8,681 nt of DNA from G039029935 sp039029935 (GTDB taxonomy: Bacteria > Chloroflexota > Anaerolineae > Caldilineales > Caldilineaceae). Both the position numbers and the translations under genes were made by a program. The DNA is taken from positions 1-8,681 of the forward strand of contig JBCCFC010000548.1 in assembly GCA_039029935.1 (NCBI GenBank), read 5' to 3'. The notes below the pieces were generated by a model that saw only the letters and a list, made by a program, of their open reading frames with translations, did not search any database and was not told the DNA's origin. Positions 1 to 7,400 of this stretch are shown here, one piece after another. The first letter of the stretch is position 1, and each line of letters opens with the position of its first letter.

Positions 1-343
1 TCACATCCGTAACCGGAATCGGTGTGGCTAGTGCTCGAGTAGGGATGATTGGCGGCTGTGTTGGTGGAACAGGTGTCGCTGTTGCCAACGCCAATGTCGG
101 TGTTTCGGGTACAATGGAAATCAGCGTGGCACCTGCCAATGATGGCGTCACAAGCTCAACGGTCGGATTGGCCGCGTTGTTTGTGCTGACTTGAGGATCA
201 TTGGGCACAGTCGTTTGAGCAATGGGAAAGGCATTCTGTTGGGGGGTGAGCGAGGTTAGCACAACCCCGACGACAACGCCGATTACAACCAAGCCCACCA
301 ACATTAAGAACACACGAAAAAAATCACGATTAATTGTTTGCAT
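1..343 (-). CDS. Partial gene: N-terminus of a membrane-anchored protein with Pro/Thr-rich linker
   Basis: This is an open frame of 114 codons from an ATG at 343 to the window edge with no stop, so only the N-terminus is visible. Residues 1-9 (MQTINRDFF) are a short polar head. A strongly hydrophobic Leu/Val/Gly stretch follows at about residues 10-31 and looks like an uncleaved signal anchor. From about residue 33 the chain is low-complexity, rich in Pro, Thr, Ala and Val (for example ATATPVPPTQPP), typical of a spacer holding an extracytoplasmic domain away from the membrane. That domain lies outside the window, so no function can be assigned. The start lies 35 bases after the stop of the peroxidase gene, which suggests the same operon. 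AAGGA lies about 14 bases before the ATG, too far to be a convincing ribosome binding site. Confidence 0.7.
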   Translation of the reverse strand, partial: MQTINRDFFRVFLMLVGLVVIGVVVGVVLTSLTPQQNAFPIAQTTVPNDPQVSTNNAANPTVELVTPSLAGATLISIVPETPTLALATATPVPPTQPPIIPTRALATPIPVTDV

Positions 344-378
344 AGCGTCTATGTGGATCCTTCATTTTGGTTGTTAGT

Positions 379-1725
379 CTAGTCATTAGCTGTGCTGTTC
401 AATGCACTCTCAGCAAGCGTATTGGCGACAGTGACTTTAGCCACACTGACGCTAGCCAAGCTGTTGTCTGGCAGCAGACTCGATTGACTTGTATCCGATG
501 AGCTGGTTGCTGGCTGTGTACCGGGTTTGGGTGTGTTTGGTCCACTGGGCGGCAGTGGTGGTTCGGCGATGTAGTCGATGGGTATCTCACCAGTTAATGC
601 ATTTAAAAACGCAACTAAATCTACAATTTGTTTATTTGATAATTCTTTGCCTAATTGATGGCGAGCCATAAAGGCGACCATTTCCTCTAGCGTGTGTAGG
701 CTACCATCGTGAAGGTAGGGTCCTGTCTGTCCAACATTGCGCAAGCTAGGCACTTTGAATACTTGGCGATCATCTTCTGCCCGTGTCACCTGGTAGCGCC
801 CTTGGTCTTTGACGGGATAGGGGATAATCTCTCCTAATTTTTTATAGAGTTGTCCACCCAAGGTTGCCCCCGTGTGACATTGGATACAACCAACTTGAGC
901 AAATTCAACCATACCATGCTGCTCTTGTTCGGTGAGCTGTGTATAGTCTCCTTCTAGAAAGAAGTCAAGCCGAGAACGTATAATCAAACCACGCTCAAAG
1001 GCGGCAATCGCTGTTGCCAGGTTGTCAAATGTGATGGGATTTTCTTGACCAGGGAAAGCAGCAGAAAACAGCGGTGCATAGTTAGGCACTGAGCGGATGA
1101 CCTGCTCCACATATTCAGGCGACCCCATGCTCATTTCATCATCGTTCAAAATTGGTGCTTTGGCTTGCTCCTCAATGGTTTCAACACGGCCATCCCAAAA
1201 TTGTGCGAAATGGAGTGCTGCGTTATATACAGTCGGTGAGTTTCTACTCACAAACTTACCATCATGCCCAAGCGACTGCGGGAGACGATCCACGCCGTAA
1301 TGCGAAAGTGGGTGACAAGTGTTACAGCTTGTCTGCTGACCAACTGAAAGACGTGGGTCATAGAAGAGTGTGCGCCCCAGACTTACGAGCTGGCTTGTCA
1401 TCTGATAATCACTGGGGGTTGCCAATAGGGGCAGCGGCGAAAACTGCGATAGAATATCCGATGTCAGTTCAGGGATCAACCCGTTATCCACCACAACCTC
1501 GGCAGCCGTGTCTGATGTAGAATCCGTTTCTGCCTGTGCATTTTGTTGCGGGGCAGACGGCTCACTCTGCTCTACATTTGCCACAAGTGGCTCCGCACCC
1601 TCAGAGATTTCTTGCTGGCTAGAACCAGAATTCGACATATCGAGGTTGAGAAAAAGAATCGTCGCCACAATGGCATTAAACACAAGAAAAACGACAATGA
1701 TAGTAATTAGGCGAGATTGAGTCAT
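379..1725 (-). CDS. Membrane-anchored di-heme cytochrome c peroxidase (CcpA/MauG family)
   Basis: A 448-residue protein. Residues 6-27 form a hydrophobic signal anchor, about 28-85 an acidic Ser/Gln-rich linker, 86-385 the peroxidase core, and about 386-448 a Pro/Ser/Thr-rich tail that the family normally lacks. The two c-type heme sites are CNTCH (134-138) and CIQCH (280-284). By comparison with Pseudomonas CcpA, His154 in LGHDG sits 16 residues after His138 and matches the distal His71. Trp177 in QFWDGR sits 23 residues later and matches Trp94. Met353 in FMARHQLG matches the axial Met of the high-potential heme. The motifs RNSPT, KVPSLRN and YLHDGS are also present. The family reduces hydrogen peroxide to water with electrons from a small cytochrome or cupredoxin. 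The cupredoxin gene ends 37 bases upstream, which fits a donor-enzyme pair. Hydrogen peroxide as substrate is inferred; MauG-like oxidation of another protein is an alternative. Confidence 0.93.
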   Translation of the reverse strand: MTQSRLITIIVVFLVFNAIVATILFLNLDMSNSGSSQQEISEGAEPLVANVEQSEPSAPQQNAQAETDSTSDTAAEVVVDNGLIPELTSDILSQFSPLPLLATPSDYQMTSQLVSLGRTLFYDPRLSVGQQTSCNTCHPLSHYGVDRLPQSLGHDGKFVSRNSPTVYNAALHFAQFWDGRVETIEEQAKAPILNDDEMSMGSPEYVEQVIRSVPNYAPLFSAAFPGQENPITFDNLATAIAAFERGLIIRSRLDFFLEGDYTQLTEQEQHGMVEFAQVGCIQCHTGATLGGQLYKKLGEIIPYPVKDQGRYQVTRAEDDRQVFKVPSLRNVGQTGPYLHDGSLHTLEEMVAFMARHQLGKELSNKQIVDLVAFLNALTGEIPIDYIAEPPLPPSGPNTPKPGTQPATSSSDTSQSSLLPDNSLASVSVAKVTVANTLAESALNSTAND

Positions 1726-1762
1726 CTGAATACCCCATGATACTTTCTAGCAAGATACAAAA

Positions 1763-2284
1763 TTACTCTACGATCAAAACTCCTTGCATATCAGGATAGT
1801 GACCAGAAACCGTACAAATAATTTGGTACTGGCCGACATCGGGAGCGGTAAATGTAACTGTGGTTTCATTATTTTTATATAACATCCCCGCAATATACAT
1901 CAAGATACTGCTATTTTCGCCTTCTTCATAAGGAACAGGAACCTGTACGCCTGGTTGGATAATCGCCCAATTATGTTTGAGTGAGCCAAAATTCTTCATC
2001 TGTGCAACAACAAATGTACCGTCCCGTACCCGCCAAACAGGTGGGGCAGCAATGTTATTGTCGCTTTCGCCGTAATATGAATCATTCAGTACGACATTGA
2101 TGAATGACACATCTGCTGGCTCCGTATTGGCGACAACAGGCTCATCCGCAGAACTGCCCGTTGCGTCGGCAGATACATTGTCTCCACCTCCCCCACAAGC
2201 AGTTAAGAGCATACCCATTGCAACTACCCACAAAAATAGCGATACAATTTGTACAGAAATCTTCCCTGTAATCTTCACTGGCAT
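1763..2284 (-). CDS. Lipoprotein cupredoxin (auracyanin/azurin-like blue copper protein)
   Basis: Read from ATG 2284 this is a 173-residue lipoprotein. It has a lysine-containing n-region, a hydrophobic core and a lipobox LLTAC-GGGG with Cys at residue 30, then an acidic linker and one cupredoxin domain at about 60-173. The type I copper ligands are visible: His104 in LKHNWAI, and Cys157, His162 and Met166 in CTVSGHYPDMQG, with the azurin/auracyanin spacing C-x4-H-x3-M. Such proteins carry single electrons outside the cytoplasmic membrane; here the lipid would tether it. The next gene encodes a di-heme peroxidase, a plausible electron acceptor. In-frame starts at 2335 (2 bases after the J-gene stop) and 2350 (overlapping that gene by 13 bases) would give 190 or 195 residues. 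I prefer 2284 because it gives a normal-length signal peptide, although its AGGAAG sits very close to the ATG. Identification is firm; the start is uncertain. Confidence 0.88.
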   Translation of the reverse strand: MPVKITGKISVQIVSLFLWVVAMGMLLTACGGGGDNVSADATGSSADEPVVANTEPADVSFINVVLNDSYYGESDNNIAAPPVWRVRDGTFVVAQMKNFGSLKHNWAIIQPGVQVPVPYEEGENSSILMYIAGMLYKNNETTVTFTAPDVGQYQIICTVSGHYPDMQGVLIVE

Positions 2285-2337
2285 CTTCCTGATAATTCGT
2301 CCAGCATATTGTTGAAAATTTAAATATACTGGCATTC

Positions 2338-3969
2338 TTAGTATGTCCATGTAATATTAGATTCGTTGACTTCTGCAATCAGTTGTGGTGCGTTCCCAGG
2401 AACAACAACCCATAGATAGAGTGTTGACGGTTCCGTATTGAGATTTCCTGTAACATAAGCGAGTTGCAAGCTGTTTGGAGACCAAGCATAATCCAAAACA
2501 CCGCTTGTTGTCAAGCGTCTTAAATCAAAACCATCCGCTTCCATCACCCAAAGGTCCGCTTTGTTGGTTGTCTCGCTATCCGTATTCTCTGGATAAGCCA
2601 AAAATGCAATCTTTTTATCATCGTGCGACCAGCTGGGCGCCCATGCCGCAAACTCATTTAACTGATTCAAGTCTCTACCATGCGGGTCCATTGTATACAG
2701 ACCTTGTCCAGATGAGACCGTAATGTGTTCACCATTGGACGAGATCGCTGGCCCCCAACTATCAAAGTGCGTAAAAATCTGCAGATCGCCACCATTGATA
2801 CTGGTCTGGTAAATACGACGTTCTCCATTCCAGTATAGATCAAATAACAGATGATGGCTATCAGGATTCCAGACGAAATTCTGCACATCGCCCTGCGCAC
2901 CACTTGTCAACGGCCATGTTTGCCCGCTCAAAATATCAGCCACCTGCAATGTGCCACCAACATCCTCTTTCGTGTCATCACCAGAGATGTACGCAAGCCG
3001 ACGACCATCCGGAGACCATGTAAGATTTGATTTGACATCAACCCCTTTAGTGAGCTGACGAATACTTTGGTCTTCTTGATTCAGGATGTAGATCTGAGGG
3101 ACGCCAGTTTCATCCGAGATGTAGGCAATGCGTTTATTATCTGGAGACCACATTGGAGACCAGCCGTTGATACCAAGACTTTCTTGATTTGTTCCATCGG
3201 CATCCGACATATAGAGCATCCAACCGTCATTTTCTTCATAAACGGCAAAGGCGAGCTTGACATCCGATGGGGCGATTGTAACCGATGAGCCACCGCTCGT
3301 TCCTGCGGTGTCGGGCAGTATGCTAGAGAATGATTGCCAAGGTGCAAAAAACATGGTTGCCCCAACAAGCGCAACCATGATTAATGATGCGGCAACCAAG
3401 GTTAAACGTGCAGGTGCATTGGAGAAATTGAAGATGCCACCCAACGACTGACGTTCTGTCACAGCGACAGAGAGATCAACACGCTGGATAAAGCCATCCA
3501 TCTCGACATCCAGCCAGCCCTCATAGGACTTACCGATATCTAACTTCTCTGTTTCGACCATCACCTCGATTTTGACAGGCACGGGTTTCTCGGCATAGAC
3601 ACGTGTCCCCTTTGCCACCTTGAACCATGAATCTTGATCGCTATAAATAAAGTTCATGGACTTAGCAGGCCCACCCAAATTGTCTACTTGGAAGGTCATG
3701 GTCTTACGTCGCCCATGCGCCAACGAGCCAAAGTTAAGCTGGGCTGGTGTGGCGACAGGGCGGGGTGGATTCTCCACCGTCCGTGGTAAGTTGGACAAGG
3801 CTTCATAGGCTTCATTAATTTCACGAAGCTTCTGCTCGGCATATTCTTTATCACGGGGATCTCGAAAACGATCTGGATGATAGATACGCACAAGCTGTTT
3901 ATATTGTGTCTTTAATTGCTCTGGCGTGGCATTTGGCGGAACATCCAATACCCGATAATAATGATTCAT
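2338..3969 (-). CDS. J-domain protein with Ig-like domain, transmembrane segment and TolB/PD40 beta-propeller
   Basis: A 543-residue fusion. Residues 1-60 are a J domain (YYRVLDVPPNAT, HPD at 31-33, INEAYEALSN), so it should be able to stimulate an Hsp70 (DnaK) ATPase. Residues about 75-172 are beta-rich (LNFGSLAHG, DSWFKVAKG, YEGWLDVEM) and resemble a bacterial Ig-like domain. Residues 187-208 form one hydrophobic membrane segment. Residues about 236-543 carry TolB/PD40-type propeller repeats, seen as WSPDN (274), WSPDG (318), WNPDS (367), WSHDD (447) and WSPNS (496). With no signal peptide before the J domain, the likely topology is J and Ig domains in the cytosol and propeller outside. It lacks the Gly/Phe region, zinc fingers and C-terminal domains of classical DnaJ. 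It appears to be the first gene of the redox operon. The ATG at 3969 follows a weak AGG about 11 bases upstream. Domain calls are sure except the Ig-like one; the role is unknown. Confidence 0.9.
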   Translation of the reverse strand: MNHYYRVLDVPPNATPEQLKTQYKQLVRIYHPDRFRDPRDKEYAEQKLREINEAYEALSNLPRTVENPPRPVATPAQLNFGSLAHGRRKTMTFQVDNLGGPAKSMNFIYSDQDSWFKVAKGTRVYAEKPVPVKIEVMVETEKLDIGKSYEGWLDVEMDGFIQRVDLSVAVTERQSLGGIFNFSNAPARLTLVAASLIMVALVGATMFFAPWQSFSSILPDTAGTSGGSSVTIAPSDVKLAFAVYEENDGWMLYMSDADGTNQESLGINGWSPMWSPDNKRIAYISDETGVPQIYILNQEDQSIRQLTKGVDVKSNLTWSPDGRRLAYISGDDTKEDVGGTLQVADILSGQTWPLTSGAQGDVQNFVWNPDSHHLLFDLYWNGERRIYQTSINGGDLQIFTHFDSWGPAISSNGEHITVSSGQGLYTMDPHGRDLNQLNEFAAWAPSWSHDDKKIAFLAYPENTDSETTNKADLWVMEADGFDLRRLTTSGVLDYAWSPNSLQLAYVTGNLNTEPSTLYLWVVVPGNAPQLIAEVNESNITWTY

Positions 3970-4182
3970 AGTGCGAGACCTAGTTTATACCCTAAAATTA
4001 ATATTGAACAACAGTAAGCATCAAAAAATATTCGACAGTTCGTCAAAAAGAACAAGACTAATCACTATTAACTAAACTTGTTTACGCTTCAAATGGTTTC
4101 ACAAAATCTATTCTTTTTTCTAATTTTTTCATCAATTTTGGTCAATGTCGGTGTTTAGTAGAGCAGTAGTCGGTAATCAGTA
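3970..4182. other. AT-rich intergenic stretch between the J-domain gene and the repeat array
   Basis: No coding frame with a plausible protein is seen here. The part next to the J gene (3970-4140) is AT-rich with T-runs on the plus strand around 4112-4130, and holds the promoter candidate for the J operon. From about 4156 the sequence turns into degenerate copies of the motifs of the neighbouring array (AGTAGTCGGTAATCAGTA). No stem followed by a T-run that would make a standard intrinsic terminator was found on either strand. Confidence 0.6.
3995..4024 (-). promoter_or_regulatory. Possible promoter before the J-domain gene
   Basis: On the minus strand TTGATG (4024-4019) and TAATTT (4000-3995) are separated by 18 bases, in an AT-rich stretch ending about 25 bases before the J-gene start. 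A second choice for the -10 box is TATAAA at 3989-3984 with TTGTTC 16 bases before it, but that would leave almost no leader. AT-rich DNA gives such matches by chance, so this is only a candidate. Confidence 0.2.
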
Positions 4183-4323
4183 GGTCGGTAGGTCAGTAGG
4201 TCGGTAGGTCGGTAGGTCGGTAGGTCGGTAGGTCAGTAGGTCGGTAGGTCAGTAGGTCAGTAGGTCGGTACTGATTACTGACTCACCGATTACTGACTCA
4301 CCGATTACTGACCTACTGATTAC
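4173..4323. repeat. Perfect 14-bp inverted repeat spanning the two arrays
   Basis: GTAATCAGTAGGTC at 4173-4186 is the exact reverse complement of GACCTACTGATTAC at 4310-4323. It ties the degenerate left flank to the right array. Together with many shorter complementary stretches (GGTCGGTA against TACCGACC-like segments), it would let a transcript or single strand fold into a long branched hairpin. It may act as a transcription or mRNA-decay boundary after the large gene, but it has no T-tract typical of an intrinsic terminator. Confidence 0.85.
4183..4270. repeat. Tandem repeat of 11 octamers, GGTCRGTA
   Basis: Eleven uninterrupted 8-bp units run from 4183 to 4270. Each reads GGTCGGTA or GGTCAGTA; the variable fifth base is, in order, G A G G G G A G A A G. 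There are no spacers, which excludes a CRISPR array. The period is not a multiple of three and the stretch is not coding. The array lies in the gap between two co-directional genes and directly abuts a second array of complementary sense. Confidence 0.97.
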
Positions 4324-4409
4324 TGACTCACCGACTACCGACTACTAACTCACCGACTACTAACTCACCGACTACTGACTCACCGATTACTGACTCACCG
4401 ACCTACCGA
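4271..4409. repeat. Tandem 15-bp repeat (CTGACTCACCGATTA family), inverted relative to the octamer array
   Basis: The stretch is made of units close to CTGACTCACCGATTA, starting at 4278, 4293, 4308, 4323, 4345, 4360, 4375 and 4390, with a partial unit at 4271 and a 7-base partial at 4338. Variants carry TAACTC for TGACTC or GACTA for GATTA. Its reverse complement (TCGGTGAGTCAGTAA) resembles two fused octamers of the neighbouring array with one base lost, so the two arrays form a large imperfect inverted repeat. The last unit overlaps the TAG stop (4405-4403) of the large upstream gene. Confidence 0.93.
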
Positions 4410-7400
4410 ACCGGTGGGAAAACCGTACTTGCACAACGGAATCCTAGATTCGAGTCAAAACTTTCGGGTAGGAAATTTTTGCGAATCGTGTTCCGTAAAT
4501 AAAATGCCGTGTCATTCCATGCACCACCACGCAACACTTTGGTTGAGCCAGCATCTGGTCCCTGTGGGTTGCGGTCAGGTGATGCTTGATAGTAATCCCA
4601 GCCATACCAATCCGAAACCCATTCACGGACATTGCCCGCCATATCATGTACACCGTAGCTGCTGATACCATCTCGGTAAGAGCCAACGGGTGTGACATCA
4701 CGCTGGATGTAGTTAAAGTTAGCCTGCGTTTCTGGCAGTTCATCTCCCCAAGGATAGAACGTACCTGCTTCGCCACGTGCGGCCTTTTCCCATTCCGCCT
4801 CGGTGGGCAGACGCTTGCCTACGTAGCCACAGTAGTTGGCGGCATCCTGCCATGTCACCCAAATCACGGGTGAGTTGCCAAACGCTGATTCGGCATAGTA
4901 GTTGGCAAAGTTGACCGAGCGAGGCAGTCTTGGCAGCGTACAGCCACCAGCCCGCACACACTGCCCATATTGGCGGTTGGTCACTTCGTATTGGTCAATA
5001 TAGAACTCATCCAGATAGACTTCTCTTGCTGGTCGCTCATCGGGGAAGCCCTCAGAGTCACCACGAACAAAATTGCCCTCGCCAATCCGGATCATCGGAA
5101 TCAGGTCCAACGGCAAATAATTATCACCGGGCCATGTCTCGACAATATAAGGCTCAGTTTCGCCAAACCACTGTGCATGGATGCGGTCGTATGTGCCATC
5201 CAACTTCATTTCTTGCAAGGTAAAGTTGACCAAATCACGGAAGCGATCATCATAGTTTGGCACACCAAAGGCATAGGGCTGACTTGCCAAGCTGTCTTCA
5301 ATCGCCACCAATTCGGGATTATCAAGCGCAAACTGGGCAATGGCTGCACTAGAGGTGGTCAACGCATCGACCTGCCCCGCCTTCAGTGCTTCGACGGCCT
5401 GTGGATGTTCCTGGAATGGCAAGAACTCCACCGATATGCCAAGAACAGCCGTTGTGCGCAGTAGATTCTCCTCGGTTGGTGAGCCTTGAATGACCGCAAT
5501 GACCTTCCCATCCAAATCGCTCGTGGTCACAATGCCACTATCCTGACGCACCAACAAGCCTTGACTATCGTCAAAGTAGGTCTGGCTAAAGTGAATGACC
5601 TCCGAATCTGCTCTGTCTCTGGACATGGCGGCAGCAATCAAATCAACCTCGCCTGTAATCAAACGCTGGATGCGGTCCGCGGCGGTAACGAGGACAAACT
5701 CCACCCCTTCCGGATCGCCGACCCAACGTTTGGCAAATTCACGCACGAGATCAATATCAAAGCCCTCTAACTGATTTTGACTATTCAAATAGCCAAAGGG
5801 TTCCAAGTCAAAGGCGACACCCACGACAAAGCGACCTGTATCGACAATCTCCTCAACACGAGAACGGACAGGTGTATCTAGCTCAATCGGTGAACTGGTG
5901 ATGCTGTAAGGCCACGTTCCCGGCAACACCTCAATGTCATAGGGCGTCGCATCATCGCCAAACCAGCGTCGATAGAGTTGATCATAGGTTCCCCGCTCCT
6001 TGAGCGTTTGTAGCGTGAAATTGACCAAGTTGGTAAAGTGCGCATCCCCTTTGGGCAGCCCTAACGCATATGGCTCACGCATGAGCAAAATATCGGTTGA
6101 GGCCAAGTCTGCATCTGCACGCGCCAGTTGTGTGGTCACAATGTTGTTGCTGATTAACGCCTCAACCTGGGCATTCTTAAGCGCATCCAGTGCCAATGCA
6201 TAGTTGCCAAAGACCACAAAGTTCAAGAAGATGCCGTTGGCCTCGGTGTTGGCCTGTAGCCGTTCAACGGGTGTTGCCCCCTGGACAACAGCGACTGACC
6301 GGCCATCCAAATCGCCCAGGCTTTCGAGCGTGGAATCATTGCGCACCAACAGCCCTTGCCCATTGATAAAATAAGTCTGGCTAAAGTCGATGATATTCTC
6401 TTGATCTTTGGTGTGGGGCATGGCTGCTGCAATCAGGTCCACGTCGCCTTGGGCCAATATTTCAACGCGGTCAAAGGGCGTCACCTCAACAAACTCGATC
6501 TCAATCCCCCACTCACTGGCAATGGCCTGTAATAGCTCAACGTCAAACCCGGTGACATTACCCGCTTCATCGACAAAGCCAAAGGGATTTGCCCGCGAGT
6601 TGATGCCCGCAATCACTTTATTGTCGCGTTCACGAATCCGTTTGATGGTCGATTCGCTAGACGCTGTGATTCTCGGTGCGACCACCTGTGGGTCATCCGC
6701 CGCCCCCGCATAGGGCAACAACAGATAGCTGGCATCCCCCGGCAACACCTCAATGTTATAGCTGGGTGCGTCATCGCCAAACCATTTGCCATGAATGGCG
6801 TCATAGGTTCCATCAGACTTCATCTCTTGCAACGTGACATTGACCAACTCACGTAGTGCAGAGTCCTGCAACGGTAGCCCAATGCTAAAGGGCGCAACAA
6901 CGGTTGGTGGTCCCAGATAGCTTTGGCTAAAATCAATCAGGTTTGCCAGCTCACGTTGATAGACCAATCCCGAAATAATCAGGTCTAGCTCGCCATTGAT
7001 GAGACGTGATGCATGGCTGGCAGGTGCATCGGGGATCAACTCCAGCGCGTTTTCATTGCCCAGCCAACGGCTTGCAAACTCTTGGATAATATCGACATCA
7101 AAGCCACTGGGTGTTCCCGTCTCATCAACCGACGAGAAAGGTGGCAAATCATTGTGAATACCCGCCACAATATAGCCTTTACCCAGAATTCGTTCGAGTG
7201 CAGATTGGGGTGATGGATTAATTTCGGTTGGCAATTCTGCCAATGCATAGTTCCATTCACCCGCTGCTACCTCGATCTGATGCGGATTGTCCGCCGCAAA
7301 CCACTGTGCATAAATCTGGTCATAGCTGCCATCTTGCTTCATGTCTTGCAAGGTAAAGTTGACCATTTGGCGGAAATGCGAATCGCCACGCCGGACACCA

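Noticed and set aside
4101..4140. Intrinsic terminator in the T-rich stretch
   Set aside because: There are T-runs on the plus strand but no preceding GC-rich stem, and no gene on that strand ends here.
4183..4409. CRISPR array
   Set aside because: The units are 8 and 15 bases and directly contiguous, with no unique spacers and no cas genes.
4403..4560. C-terminal FGE/lectin-like domain as the variable region of a diversity-generating retroelement
   Set aside because: FGE-type C-type-lectin domains are frequent targets, but there is no reverse transcriptase and no second near-identical template copy of this segment in the window.
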